A stretch of 64,000 nt of DNA, from assembly GCA_001464195.1 (NCBI GenBank), contig LNEY01000019.1, positions 112,056 to 176,055 of the forward strand. The letters run 5' to 3'. This stretch comes from Burkholderiales bacterium Ga0077547 (GTDB taxonomy: Bacteria; Pseudomonadota; Gammaproteobacteria; Burkholderiales; Burkholderiaceae_C). Numbering within the stretch: the stretch's first letter is position 1; the number at the start of each line of letters is the position of its first letter. The notes below the pieces were generated by a model. It searched no databases, was not told the origin of the DNA, and saw nothing but the letters and a program-made list of their open reading frames with translations. This document shows, one piece after another, positions 30,159 through 41,046 of this stretch. A program made the translations under genes and the position numbers.

Positions 30159-31823
30159 ATGCGTTCATCAACCGGCTCGCCGCAGGTCGCACGCAAGACC
30201 TGGACACTGTCGACCGAGGCGCTGGTGCTCTGCATCTGTGCGTATTTCATCGCGGTCGGCAACCACTCGTTCTGGTCCAGCGCCCTGGCGGATCGGTCGC
30301 CAGGGGACACCGGCACCTGGCGTTTCGGCGTGGGCGTGTTCGTGCTGCTGGTGGCCCTGCACTTCATCGCGCTGGCCTTGTTCGCGACCCGGCGCACCAC
30401 CAAGCCGCTGTTGATCTTGCTGCTGGTGTGCACGGCGTTCGCGTCGTACTTCATGGGCAAGTACTCGGTGTTCCTCGATCCGACGATGCTGCGCAATCTG
30501 CTGCGCACCGATGTCGGCGAGGCGCGCGATCTGCTGGCCTGGGACATGCTGACCCACCTCGCCTGGCAGGCAACGCTGCCGATCTGGCTGGTCTGGCGCG
30601 TGCGCCTGCGCGAGCGCGGCTGGCGCAGCGCCACGGCCTGGCGGCTGGGTACGCTGGCGCTGGCGCTGGGCGTGGCGACGGGCGCCTTCCTGACCGTCTC
30701 GCAAGACCTGTCGTCGCTGATGCGCTCGAACAAGTCGATGGGCTACCTGATCACGCCGGGCAACTATGTGTACTCGCTGGCCCGGGTCGCCACCGCCGAC
30801 GCCGTGAACGCGACCAAGCAAAGGGTGGAGGTCGGCACCGACGCGGTGGCCGGCCCGGCCTGGACGGACCGCAGCAAACCGCTGTTGTTCATCCTGGTCG
30901 TTGGCGAAACCGCGCGCGCCATGAACTGGGGCCTCAATGGCTATGCCCGGCAGACCACCCCCGAGCTGGCAGCACTCGGCGTCATCAATTTCACCGATGT
31001 GGGCAGCTGCGGCACCAACACCGAAACCTCGCTGCCCTGCATGTTCTCGCGGATCGGCCGGCGCGACTATGACGAAGACCGCATCCGCGGTGAAGAGTCG
31101 CTGCTGCATGTGGTGAGTCGCGCGGGTTTCGCCGTGCAGTGGCGTGACAACCAGTCGGGCTGCAAAGGTGTCTGCGAAGGGCTGCCGATGCAGAAGATGG
31201 CCAAAACGCCCGACCCCTCGCTGTGCAACGGCTCAGAGTGCCTGGACGAGATCCTGCTGAAAGGCCTGGATGCGCAGCTGGCGGGCGACCAGGGCAAAGG
31301 CAATCACCTCATCGTGCTGCACCAGATGGGCAGCCACGGTCCGGCCTACCACCGGCGCGCTCCCGAGGCGTTCAGGCGCTATACCCCGACCTGCGACACC
31401 GCCGAGCTGCACAAGTGCTCGACGCAAGCCGTTGTCAACGCCTACGACAACTCCATCGCCTACACCGACCATGTGCTGGGCAAGGCCGTCCGATTCCTGC
31501 AATCGCAGAGCGACCGGTACGACACCGCCTTGCTGTATGTGTCGGACCACGGTGAATCGCTGGGCGAGAACAACCTGTTCCTGCATGGCATGCCCTATGC
31601 GATTGCACCTGCGCAGCAGACACAAGTGCCCATGGTGATGTGGCTGTCACCGTCGTTCAGCGACAGCCGCCAGATCGACCTCGCCTGCCTGCGCACCCGC
31701 GCCACCCAGCGCGCCACGCACGACAACCTGTTCCACACGATGCTCGGCCTGCTCGACGTGCAGACCCGCGTCTACGAGCCAGCGCTGGACCTGGTCAAAG
31801 GCTGCCGATCGCCGGTGAATTGA
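30159..31823 (+). CDS. eptA: Phosphoethanolamine transferase (EptA/MCR family)
   Basis: 554 aa inner-membrane enzyme. There are five hydrophobic N-terminal helices (about 21-200), then a periplasmic sulfatase-like catalytic domain. Metal and nucleophile positions are visible: Glu250 in LFILVVGETARAMN, probable nucleophile Thr288 in GTNTETSLPCMFS, LYVSDHGESLGENNLFLHG with metal Asp and His, and LHQMGSHGPAYH. At least six cysteines in the soluble domain suit the usual disulfides. The family moves phosphoethanolamine from phosphatidylethanolamine to lipid A or other sugars, which can lower cationic-peptide and polymyxin binding. It starts 7 bp after gcdH, probably by chance co-transcription. This looks like a chromosomal copy with no mobile element beside it. 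Confidence 0.93.
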   Translation: MRSSTGSPQVARKTWTLSTEALVLCICAYFIAVGNHSFWSSALADRSPGDTGTWRFGVGVFVLLVALHFIALALFATRRTTKPLLILLLVCTAFASYFMGKYSVFLDPTMLRNLLRTDVGEARDLLAWDMLTHLAWQATLPIWLVWRVRLRERGWRSATAWRLGTLALALGVATGAFLTVSQDLSSLMRSNKSMGYLITPGNYVYSLARVATADAVNATKQRVEVGTDAVAGPAWTDRSKPLLFILVVGETARAMNWGLNGYARQTTPELAALGVINFTDVGSCGTNTETSLPCMFSRIGRRDYDEDRIRGEESLLHVVSRAGFAVQWRDNQSGCKGVCEGLPMQKMAKTPDPSLCNGSECLDEILLKGLDAQLAGDQGKGNHLIVLHQMGSHGPAYHRRAPEAFRRYTPTCDTAELHKCSTQAVVNAYDNSIAYTDHVLGKAVRFLQSQSDRYDTALLYVSDHGESLGENNLFLHGMPYAIAPAQQTQVPMVMWLSPSFSDSRQIDLACLRTRATQRATHDNLFHTMLGLLDVQTRVYEPALDLVKGCRSPVN

Positions 31824-31949
31824 CGGGCCAGCGTTGGCTGGACGCAAAAGCCGGCACCGCGCGGCTCGAACGGCGGGAAAATCGCGGCTAGCCCCCGCTG
31901 TCACCGCTGGTGCATGGCGCGGCCACCTCCGCCCTTGATGAGAGTTTCC

Positions 31950-32654
31950 ATGCCCAGCCCCACCATGCGCATCGCGCCCAGCCTGCTGTCTGCCGACTTC
32001 GCCCGCCTCGGCGAGGAAGTCACTGCCGTGATCGCCGCCGGCGCCGACGTCATTCATTTCGACGTGATGGACAACCACTATGTGCCCAACCTGACGGTAG
32101 GACCGCTGGTCTGCCAGGCGATCAAGCCCTATGCGGTGAGCGGCGGCCAGCCGGTGCCGATCGATGTGCACCTGATGGTCAAGCCGGTCGATGCGCTGAT
32201 CCCGATGTTCGCGCAGGCCGGCGCCTCGATCATCTCCTTCCACCCGGAAGCCAGCGAACACGTGGACCGCACGATCCAGCTGATCCACTCGCTCGGTGTG
32301 AAGGCTGGCCTGGTGCTCAACCCGGCGACACCGCTGAATTGCCTGGACCACGTGCTCGACCAGCTCGATCTGGTGCTGCTGATGTCGGTCAACCCCGGCT
32401 ACGGCGGGCAGAGCTTCATCGAGCATGTGCTGCCGAAGATCGACGCCGTGCGCAAGCGCATCGACGCGACCGGCCGCGACATCTGGCTGGAGGTTGATGG
32501 CGGTGTCAAGGCCGACAACGCACAGCGCGTTGGCAACGCCGGTGCCGACACCCTGGTCGCCGGCTCGGCGGTGTTCAGCGGCGGGCGCTATGCCGAATCG
32601 ATCGCTGCGATCCGCTCGAACGCGCTCGCGGGTGCCCAGTCCCGATACGCCTGA
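31950..32654 (+). CDS. rpe: Ribulose-phosphate 3-epimerase
   Basis: 234 aa from ATG 31950; ATG 31965 ([15 protein letters not shown]) is also plausible. It interconverts ribulose-5-phosphate and xylulose-5-phosphate in the pentose phosphate and Calvin pathways, as a metal-dependent TIM barrel. Motifs seen are [83 protein letters not shown] and [10 protein letters not shown]. It forms a tight pair with gph: the phosphatase start overlaps or abuts its stop. This Rpe-Gph order is common in Proteobacteria. Confidence 0.96.
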   Translation: MPSPTMRIAPSLLSADFARLGEEVTAVIAAGADVIHFDVMDNHYVPNLTVGPLVCQAIKPYAVSGGQPVPIDVHLMVKPVDALIPMFAQAGASIISFHPEASEHVDRTIQLIHSLGVKAGLVLNPATPLNCLDHVLDQLDLVLLMSVNPGYGGQSFIEHVLPKIDAVRKRIDATGRDIWLEVDGGVKADNAQRVGNAGADTLVAGSAVFSGGRYAESIAAIRSNALAGAQSRYA

Positions 32655-32670
32655 CATCGATACAGCCCGA

Positions 32671-33345
32671 GTGGTTGACCCTCATTCCATCCGCGCGGTC
32701 GCCTTCGATCTCGATGGCACGCTGATCGACAGCGCACCCGACATTGGCCACGCACTCAACACGGCGCTGGCAGCAGCAGGGCTCAGGTGCTTCGATCTGG
32801 CGACGGTGCGCAGCTGGATCGGCGACGGCCCAGACGCGCTGATTGCACGCGCCTTGGAAGCGCAAGGCGTGTCACCGGACGATCTCGCCCTGCAGCAGGC
32901 GCTGCGCGCTGGCTTCGACGCGGCGACATTGGCCGCGCCGCTGGCGCATGGGCATGTTTTCCCCGGCATCGCTGAGCTGCTGCGCCAGCTGAGCGCGCAT
33001 CGATACCCGCTGGCGGTGGTCACCAACAAGCCCACGCGCCTCGCCCACGCGGTCGTCGAGGCGGCGGGTCTGCTGCCCTGGTTCGCGCATGTGCAGGGCG
33101 CCGATTCGGCCGCGCAGCGCAAGCCCTCGCCGCTGATGCTGCAGACCACGGCCGCTCACCTGGGGGTCGTGCCCCTGAATCTGCTGATGGTCGGCGACGC
33201 ACCGCCCGACATCCTGGCCGCATGGGCCGCTGGCTGCCCGGCCGCATTGGTCAGTTGGGGGTACGGGGCGCACGCGGTCCCGGCCGATCTGAACCCGTGG
33301 CGCGTAGGCCAACCCCAGCAACTCAGTGCCGGCCTGCTCGGGTAG
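32671..33345 (+). CDS. gph: Phosphoglycolate phosphatase (HAD family)
   Basis: 224 aa if started at GTG 32671; GTG 32632 would overlap rpe by 23 bp and is a real alternative. It hydrolyses 2-phosphoglycolate. HAD motifs are I VAFDLDGTLIDSAPD with nucleophile Asp, II LAVVTNKP, III KPSPLMLQT and IV LLMVGDAPPDIL. The cap sequence lies after motif I (LNTALAAAGL onwards), the Gph subtype. Its location right after rpe supports the assignment, since both are tied to RuBisCO or DNA-repair glycolate metabolism. Motif IV reads GDAPPD rather than GDSxxD, a small departure that keeps the acidic residues. Confidence 0.9.
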   Translation: MVDPHSIRAVAFDLDGTLIDSAPDIGHALNTALAAAGLRCFDLATVRSWIGDGPDALIARALEAQGVSPDDLALQQALRAGFDAATLAAPLAHGHVFPGIAELLRQLSAHRYPLAVVTNKPTRLAHAVVEAAGLLPWFAHVQGADSAAQRKPSPLMLQTTAAHLGVVPLNLLMVGDAPPDILAAWAAGCPAALVSWGYGAHAVPADLNPWRVGQPQQLSAGLLG

Positions 33346-33398
33346 CACCGCTTGAAAAAAGGGGATTGCGCTGAACAAGGGCTCGGCCAGAATGGGGC

Positions 33399-34382
33399 AT
33401 GACCCCGTTCAACGTGTGTCCGGCCTGTGTCCGGTTGAACCTGCCCGACGCCAGAATCTGCACCACCTGCGGTGCCACGCTGCGCGGGGTGGCGCCGCTG
33501 GGCGCCGGGGAGCACTCCGAGACTTTCGTTGACCTGAACGAAATGGAGCTCGACGTCGACACCACGCCGTCGGTGCACCTGGACGCGCCGGATCTGCAGC
33601 GTTGGTTCAATTCGCGCGCTGGCGGACTCGATGGTCACAGCGAGCCGACCCACCGCGCCGAGACGCGCGAGCCCGACACACCGCTGCCACCGTTGACGCT
33701 GCGCGAGTTTGAGGCGCCGCCGGTCCCCATCGACGACGCTGCGGCAGCGGCTGGCCCGTTGCCGCCGGGCCTGATCGTGGCTGACACCCTGGCGCCGCTG
33801 CCCCACTTGGCGCCTGAGCCACCGACCACCGCAACACCGGCACGCCGCCGCTCCGCACCTGCCGCACCCACAAGCGTGTCGCAGGTCGCCCAGACCACCA
33901 CCAAGGCGCTGCGGCGCGCGCAGGTGCGGCGCAGTCTGCAGGCCAACAAGGTACAGCCGCAAGCGGCCGCTGCACCCGTCGACGTGCTGGTGCTGGAGAG
34001 CGACGACGCGGCGCGCGAGCAAATGTGTACGCTGCTCGAAGCCTTCGGCTTTCGCACTCACCCGGTGCAAAGCACGATGCAGGCCGTGCGCATGCTGGAG
34101 GCCAAGCGCTACACAGCGGCCTTCCTCAACATCATCTTCGACGGCTCGGCGGCGCCGGCCAGCCACGACCTGTGCAGGCGCGTCAAAGCGCCGCCCAGCC
34201 ATGCCGGTGACACCGTGTGCGTGCTGATCGTCGTCACAGGCTCGGCCCGCCCGCTCGAACGCGTGCGCGCCGAACTGGCTGGCTGCGATGCCTTCCTGCT
34301 GAAACCGGTGAGCCGCGGCGCCGTGGCCCAGGCGCTGGAGGCCTGCGGTGTGGCGCTGCCGATCGATGCACGCCGGGCCTGA
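33399..34382 (+). CDS. Zinc-ribbon protein with C-terminal degenerate receiver domain
   Basis: 327 aa. The N-terminus has two CxxC pairs (CPAC 7-10, CTTC 21-24) 10 residues apart, a rubredoxin/zinc-ribbon knuckle as in zinc-ribbon 'double' domains. Residues about 30-190 are acidic and Pro/Ala-rich and probably disordered, and a basic helix (LRRAQVRRSLQANK) precedes the last domain. Residues 196-315 fold like a receiver: VLVLESDDAAREQM, VRMLEAKRYTAAFLNIIFDGS, CVLIVVTGSARP and AFLLKPVSRGAV with the Lys-Pro pair. At the phospho-acceptor position the sequence has Asn244 instead of Asp, so it is probably a pseudo-receiver. No operon partner is clear. The function is unknown. Confidence 0.75.
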   Translation: MTPFNVCPACVRLNLPDARICTTCGATLRGVAPLGAGEHSETFVDLNEMELDVDTTPSVHLDAPDLQRWFNSRAGGLDGHSEPTHRAETREPDTPLPPLTLREFEAPPVPIDDAAAAAGPLPPGLIVADTLAPLPHLAPEPPTTATPARRRSAPAAPTSVSQVAQTTTKALRRAQVRRSLQANKVQPQAAAAPVDVLVLESDDAAREQMCTLLEAFGFRTHPVQSTMQAVRMLEAKRYTAAFLNIIFDGSAAPASHDLCRRVKAPPSHAGDTVCVLIVVTGSARPLERVRAELAGCDAFLLKPVSRGAVAQALEACGVALPIDARRA

Positions 34383-34437
34383 GATCCCCCCTCCAACCCC
34401 AGACGCAGCGCGTCGACCCAACTGACGGAGAGCGCCC

Positions 34438-35136
34438 ATGGGCACGATGATCAATTTCCAGCGCCCAGACGGGCAAGCCGCCTCAGGCTATCTGGCAGAA
34501 CCAGCGAATCCCGCGGGGGCGCCCGGCATCGTCGTCATCCAGGAGTGGTGGGGCTTGAACGACCAGATCCGCGGCGTGGCCGACCGGCTGGCACAGGCCG
34601 GCTACCGCGCGCTGGTGCCCGACCTGTACCGCGGCCAGCGGACGGTCGAGGCCGAAGAAGCCCACCACCTGATGACCGGGCTGAACTTCAGCGACGCTGC
34701 GTCACAGGACATCCGCGGCGCCGTGCTGCACCTGAAACACGGCGGCAACATCAGCCCGAAGGTCGGCATCACCGGCTTCTGCATGGGCGGAGCGCTGACG
34801 CTGCTGGGCCTGTGCGCCAGCCCCGAAGCCGACGCCGGCGTCGTCTGGTACGGCTGCCCGCCGCTCGAGTACATCGACGCGACCAAGATCAAGGCCCCGC
34901 TGCTCGGCCACTGGGCCACGCAAGACGAGTTCTTCCCGATCGCGACCATCGATGCGCTGGAAGCCAAGCTGGGAGAGGCCGGCGTGAACTTCGAGTTCCA
35001 CCGCTATCTGGCGCACCACGCCTTTGCCAACGAGACCGCGGTCGGCCCGGGGCGGATTGCAGCGACGCAGTTCGATCCGGTGTGGGCCGAGCGAGCCTGG
35101 GATCGGACGTTTGGGTTTTTCGGGAAGTGGCTCTGA
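34438..35136 (+). CDS. Dienelactone hydrolase family protein
   Basis: 232 aa alpha/beta hydrolase. The nucleophile elbow GFCMGG has a cysteine nucleophile, as in carboxymethylenebutenolidase. Other parts are GIVVIQEWWGLNDQIRGVADRLAQ (the family's strong N-terminal motif), YRALVPDLYRG, a catalytic Asp in WATQDEFFP and His in YLAHHAFANE. It may hydrolyse dienelactone or related small esters, but family members act on diverse substrates and no aromatic degradation genes flank it. The family opening at MGTMINFQRPDGQ indicates the start is correct. It ends about 200 bp before paralogue B of the four-cysteine protein. Confidence 0.9.
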   Translation: MGTMINFQRPDGQAASGYLAEPANPAGAPGIVVIQEWWGLNDQIRGVADRLAQAGYRALVPDLYRGQRTVEAEEAHHLMTGLNFSDAASQDIRGAVLHLKHGGNISPKVGITGFCMGGALTLLGLCASPEADAGVVWYGCPPLEYIDATKIKAPLLGHWATQDEFFPIATIDALEAKLGEAGVNFEFHRYLAHHAFANETAVGPGRIAATQFDPVWAERAWDRTFGFFGKWL

Positions 35137-35332
35137 TGCGTTGATGGTTATCGAAGCCGCGACGGTTTGATGGTGCGCCTGAAGCCGGCCACAGGTGCCG
35201 GTAACGCCTCCTCACATCTCGAAGATCACCCCGTTTTGGCGGGAATTGGTCACAGCGGAGACAATAAGGGTTTTCGTTGGCATGTTCTTGCCCCGACATG
35301 CCGGCTCAACCTGAGAGGTCCACTCCCGCGCC

Positions 35333-35626
35333 ATGGCCACACAACGAACCAAAACCACCGTCACTCCCTCCGCCGTTCCGGTTGCCGCCAGCGCTGAAAG
35401 CATCAAGCTACGACAGACCCAGGCCGAGTACTCAGCAGCACGCCCGGCATCAGAACCCGGCATCAAGCCCATGATGTCGAGTTCGAAGATGTACGTCTGC
35501 CGCCGCTGCCAGGCGAACTTCAAGACCGGCGAAGGCCGGCCCGACCCACGGTTGCGCGGCCTCGGCAAGTGCAACAAGTGCCTGGATGCCGCCACCGCAG
35601 CGCAGGCCGCACAGATCGCCGCCTGA
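35333..35626 (+). CDS. Small four-cysteine (zinc-ribbon-like) protein, paralogue B
   Basis: 97 aa from ATG 35333. The core is nearly the same as at 26980-27267: LRQTQAEYSAARP then MMSSSKMYVCRRCQANFKTG, with C56/C59 and C80/C83 and the same 20-residue gap. Differences are a longer, Ala/Val-rich N-terminal linker, GEGRPDP in place of GDGRPDV, and KCNKC in place of KCNPC. The nucleotide sequences are also very similar in the core, so the copies arose by duplication within this lineage. It has no obvious operon partner and is convergent with thiC (28 bp). A zinc site is inferred from spacing only. Confidence 0.75.
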   Translation: MATQRTKTTVTPSAVPVAASAESIKLRQTQAEYSAARPASEPGIKPMMSSSKMYVCRRCQANFKTGEGRPDPRLRGLGKCNKCLDAATAAQAAQIAA

Positions 35627-35654
35627 CGGCAGCGAGGCGCGCCAGCGGTCAGGT

Positions 35655-37613
<1,959 letters not shown>

Positions 37614-37639
37614 TCAGAACCCCGCCTCGATGGCCGCTG

Positions 37640-37737
37640 CACTTGATTCCTACGCGGGCATGACCCCGATCAGGTTCAGCGGGTTCCACACGGGTGTGGT
37701 CTCAGCCGGTGACCTACGGTCTACGGCGCCCCGACAA
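37640..37737 (-). promoter_or_regulatory. TPP riboswitch (THI element) upstream of thiC
   Basis: Read on the minus strand, the region holds the conserved THI-box pieces in order: CGGGGCG, GGCTGAGA, a GC-rich P3-type hairpin (CCACACCCGTGTGG), GAACCTGATC, then GGTCATGCCCGCG and TAGGAATCAAG. These are the pyrimidine- and pyrophosphate-sensing elements of the TPP aptamer. It starts about 175 bp and ends about 78 bp upstream of the thiC ATG. The intervening leader contains CCAGG and, at the ribosome site, CCTGGAG, which could pair and hide the site. Translational control is therefore plausible; the aptamer call itself is strong. Confidence 0.93.
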
Positions 37738-37791
37738 GCCTGTGCAGTGTAGGCGCGGCGACCCGACCCGTGGTCGGCCAGGGTCGCTTCC

Positions 37792-37797
37792 TATAAT
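37792..37797 (+). promoter_or_regulatory. Candidate -10 box of the leuS promoter
   Basis: Perfect TATAAT 36 bp upstream of the leuS ATG and about 55 bp past the riboswitch region. No clear -35 hexamer was seen at the expected spacing, so this rests on the -10 match and its position alone. Confidence 0.4.
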
Positions 37798-37832
37798 GAA
37801 AACTCACGTCCCCGAGCGCATCGCGCCCTCTC

Positions 37833-40472
37833 ATGAATCCCGAATTCAAGCCGACCGAGGTCGAACGCGCGGCGCAGACCGCCTGGAACGCACGCGACGC
37901 CTACCGCGTCAATGAAGGGGCGCTCGACGGCCGCGGACAACCCAAGCCGAAGTTCTACGCCTGCTCGATGCTGCCGTACCCCAGCGGCAAGCTGCACATG
38001 GGCCACGTGCGCAACTACACCATCAACGACATGTTGACGCGGCAGCTGCGCATGAAGGGCCACAACGTCCTGATGCCGATGGGCTGGGACGCCTTCGGCC
38101 TGCCCGCGGAAAACGCGGCCATGAAAAACAAGGTGCCGCCCGCCAAGTGGACCTACGACAACATCGCCCACATGAAGGGCCAGATGCAGGCGATGGGCCT
38201 GGCGATCGACTGGAGCCGTGAGGTCACGACTTGCCGGCCCGAGTACTACCGCTGGAACCAATGGCTGTTCCTGAAGATGCTCGACGCCGGCATCGCCGAG
38301 CGGCGCACCCAGGTCGTCAACTGGGACCCGGTCGACCAGACGGTGCTCGCCAACGAGCAGGTGATCGACGGCAAGGGCTGGCGCAGTGGCGCCACCGTCG
38401 AGAAGCGCGAGATTCCGGGCTACTACCTCAAGATCACCACCTACGCCGACGAGTTGCTCGACCAGGTGCAGAACCACCTGCCCGGGTGGCCCGAGCGGGT
38501 GCGGCTGATGCAGGAGAACTGGATCGGCAAGAGCGAAGGCGTGCGCTTCGCGTTCACCCACGACATCCGCGACAGCGCCGGCCAGCCGATCCAGGACGGC
38601 CGGCTGTATGTGTTCACCACGCGCGCCGACACCATCATGGGCGTCACCTTTTGCGCCGTCGCGCCCGAACATCCCTTGGCGCAGCATGCGGCAGCCTCGA
38701 ACCCGACGGTCGCGGCATTCATTGCCGAATGTCAGGCCGGGGGCACCACCGAAGCCGAGCTCGCCACGCAGGAAAAGAAGGGCGTGAACACCGGGCTCAC
38801 GGTGCAGCATCCGCTGACGCATTTGCCGGTGGAGGTGTGGGTCGGCAACTACGTGCTGATGAGCTACGGCGATGGCGCGGTGATGGGCGTGCCTGCACAC
38901 GATGAGCGCGACTTCGCGTTCGCGAAGAAGTTCGGCATCGACATCCTGCAAGTGGTGCAGGTGGATGGTGAACCGCACTTCAGCTACGACCATTGGCAGG
39001 ACTGGTACGCCGACAAGCAGCGCGGCGTGACCATCAACTCCGACTATTTCAGCGGCCTGAGTTACAAGGACGCGGTCGAGGCGGTCGCCAAGGCACTGGC
39101 CGCGCGCGACCTGGGCAGCAAGAAGACCACCTGGCGGTTGCGCGACTGGGGCATCAGCCGCCAGCGTTACTGGGGCACACCCATCCCGATCATCCACTGC
39201 GATGAGCACGGTGCCGTCCCGGTGCCCGAGGCCGACCTGCCGGTGGTACTGCCAGAAGACCTGATCCCCGATGGCTCGGGCAACCCGCTGGCACAACACA
39301 CTGCGTTCCTGAACGTGCCGTGCCCGACCTGCGGCCGGCCGGCGCGCCGCGAGACCGACACGATGGACACCTTCGTGGACAGCTCGTGGTACTTCATGCG
39401 CTACTGCGACCCGCAGAACACCGATGCCATGGTGGGCGAGGGCGCTGCGTACTGGATGCCGATGGACCAGTACATCGGTGGTATCGAACACGCGATCCTG
39501 CATCTGCTGTACGCGCGCTTCTGGACCAAGGTGATGCGCGATCTGAAGCTGGTGTCGGTCGATGAGCCGTTCACCAAGCTGCTGACGCAGGGCATGGTGC
39601 TGAATCACATCTACTCGCGCAAGACGGCACAAGGCGGCGTCGAGTACTTCTGGCCGCACGAGGTCGACAACACTTTCGGCGCCGACGGCAAGATCGATGG
39701 CGCAAAGCTGAAGCGCGACGGCTCGGCCGTGACCTACGAAGGCGTGGGCACGATGAGCAAGAGCAAGAACAACGGCGTCGACCCGCAGGCGCTGATCGAC
39801 CAGTACGGCGCCGACACCGCGCGGCTGTTCGTGATGTTCGCCTCGCCGCCCGAGCAGACGCTGGAGTGGAATGATGCCGGCGTGGAAGGCGCGCACCGCT
39901 TTCTGAAGCGGGTCTGGGGCTTCGGCGCCAAGAACGCCGAGCTGCTTCGGAGCACGGCGGCGCCAGCGAGCCTGTCCGACACCAGCAAAGCCCTGCGCCG
40001 CGAGGTGCACCAGGTGCTGCGCCAGGTCAGCTTCGACTACGAACGCATGCAATACAACACGGTGGTGTCCGGCAGCATGAAGCTGCTGAATGCGCTGGAG
40101 GCCTGCAGAGAGGCAGGCGCAGGACCCGTGTTGCGGGAGGGCTACGGCATCTTGCTGCGCGCGCTGTACCCGGCCTGCCCGCACACCACCTGGACGCTCT
40201 GGAATGAGCTGGGCTACGCCACCGCCCATGGCGATTTGCTCGACGCACCGTGGCCTGCGGTCGACGAGTCGGCTTTGCTGCAAGACGAAATCGAGCTGAT
40301 GCTGCAGGTCAACGGCAAGCTGCGCGGCGCGATCACCGTGCCCGCCGGGGCCGACAAGGCTGCGATCGAGAAGGCCGCACTGGCCAGCCCCGAGCTGCTG
40401 AAGTTCGCCGACGGCGCGCCGGTCAAGCGCGTGGTCGTCGTGCCCGGCCGCCTGGTCAATGTGGTGCTCTGA
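37833..40472 (+). CDS. leuS: Leucyl-tRNA synthetase
   Basis: 879 aa, standard class I LeuRS size. It charges tRNA-Leu. The HIGH motif is present as [15 protein letters not shown] and the KMSKS motif as [12 protein letters not shown]. The editing (CP1) domain, with [12 protein letters not shown], is intact. C-terminal [14 protein letters not shown] and a final LPxxxV-like segment match the anticodon and tail regions. The expected order leuS-lptE-holA follows (12 and 16 bp gaps), which supports an operon. The first stretch ([24 protein letters not shown]) fixes the start. Confidence 0.98.
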   Translation: MNPEFKPTEVERAAQTAWNARDAYRVNEGALDGRGQPKPKFYACSMLPYPSGKLHMGHVRNYTINDMLTRQLRMKGHNVLMPMGWDAFGLPAENAAMKNKVPPAKWTYDNIAHMKGQMQAMGLAIDWSREVTTCRPEYYRWNQWLFLKMLDAGIAERRTQVVNWDPVDQTVLANEQVIDGKGWRSGATVEKREIPGYYLKITTYADELLDQVQNHLPGWPERVRLMQENWIGKSEGVRFAFTHDIRDSAGQPIQDGRLYVFTTRADTIMGVTFCAVAPEHPLAQHAAASNPTVAAFIAECQAGGTTEAELATQEKKGVNTGLTVQHPLTHLPVEVWVGNYVLMSYGDGAVMGVPAHDERDFAFAKKFGIDILQVVQVDGEPHFSYDHWQDWYADKQRGVTINSDYFSGLSYKDAVEAVAKALAARDLGSKKTTWRLRDWGISRQRYWGTPIPIIHCDEHGAVPVPEADLPVVLPEDLIPDGSGNPLAQHTAFLNVPCPTCGRPARRETDTMDTFVDSSWYFMRYCDPQNTDAMVGEGAAYWMPMDQYIGGIEHAILHLLYARFWTKVMRDLKLVSVDEPFTKLLTQGMVLNHIYSRKTAQGGVEYFWPHEVDNTFGADGKIDGAKLKRDGSAVTYEGVGTMSKSKNNGVDPQALIDQYGADTARLFVMFASPPEQTLEWNDAGVEGAHRFLKRVWGFGAKNAELLRSTAAPASLSDTSKALRREVHQVLRQVSFDYERMQYNTVVSGSMKLLNALEACREAGAGPVLREGYGILLRALYPACPHTTWTLWNELGYATAHGDLLDAPWPAVDESALLQDEIELMLQVNGKLRGAITVPAGADKAAIEKAALASPELLKFADGAPVKRVVVVPGRLVNVVL

Positions 40473-40484
40473 GACCCTCCGCCG

Positions 40485-41030
40485 ATGCCCACACCCCCGA
40501 AGATCTTGATCCACCCGCACCCCACCGCAGAACGCCGCGCGTGGCTGCTCGCCATGGCCTCGCTCGCTGCAGCGCCACTCGCAGGCTGCGGCTTTCAGCT
40601 GCGCGGCGCGCAGGAGCTGAAGTTCCGCACCGTGCAGCTGACGGGCTTCAAGCCCTATTCGCCGCTCGAAAAGGAGCTGCGCCGGGCCATCAATGCCAGC
40701 AAGACCACGCTGGTCGTCGACTCGGGCGGCGAGGCGCAGGCCGTGCTGGAAGCTGTCACGGACCGCCGCGAGCGCAATGTGGTGGCGACTACCTCGGCCG
40801 GTCAGGTGCGCCAGATCAGTCTGCGCGTGCGTTTCTCATTCAAGCTGCGTGCGCCATCGTCCGACCGCGAGCTGATCGGATTGACCGAGTTGCTGCTGGG
40901 ACGAGACATCAGCTACAACGAATCCGAGGCGCTGGCGAAAGAGCAGGAGGAGGCGCTGCTGTATCGCGAGATGCAGACCGACATCGTCTCCCAGACCATG
41001 CGGCGGCTGGCTGCGGTGTCGGCGGTCTGA
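40485..41030 (+). CDS. lptE: LPS-assembly lipoprotein LptE
   Basis: 181 aa. LptE is the outer-membrane lipoprotein that plugs the LptD barrel for LPS insertion. A signal with the lipobox LAGC lies late (about residue 35), after a basic lead (ERRAWLLAMASLAAAPLAGC), so the N-terminal about 15 residues may be over-annotated or unusual. The mature region GFQLRGAQELKFRTVQLTGF, and LLGRDISYNESEALAKEQEEALLYREMQTDIVSQTMRRL near the end, match the LptE fold of betaproteobacteria. It lies between leuS and holA as in most Proteobacteria. Its partner LptD is about 11 kb away on the minus strand in this window. Confidence 0.93.
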   Translation: MPTPPKILIHPHPTAERRAWLLAMASLAAAPLAGCGFQLRGAQELKFRTVQLTGFKPYSPLEKELRRAINASKTTLVVDSGGEAQAVLEAVTDRRERNVVATTSAGQVRQISLRVRFSFKLRAPSSDRELIGLTELLLGRDISYNESEALAKEQEEALLYREMQTDIVSQTMRRLAAVSAV

Positions 41031-41046
41031 GCAGCACCCACGACCG

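Noticed and set aside
30159..31823. Acquired colistin-resistance (mcr) gene
   Set aside because: No flanking mobile element, codon use is like its neighbours, and the gene is packed after gcdH; it reads as a native family member.
35227..35332. Possible small RNA or promoter upstream of four-cysteine paralogue B
   Set aside because: An ACAATAAGG-like -10 can be seen, but there is no matching -35 and no similarity to the region upstream of paralogue A.
37791..40520. Very long minus-strand open frame (909 codons) opposite leuS
   Set aside because: leuS on the plus strand has both catalytic motifs and normal length. The opposite frame is His/Val/Gly-rich and has no recognisable domain; it arises from the codon bias.
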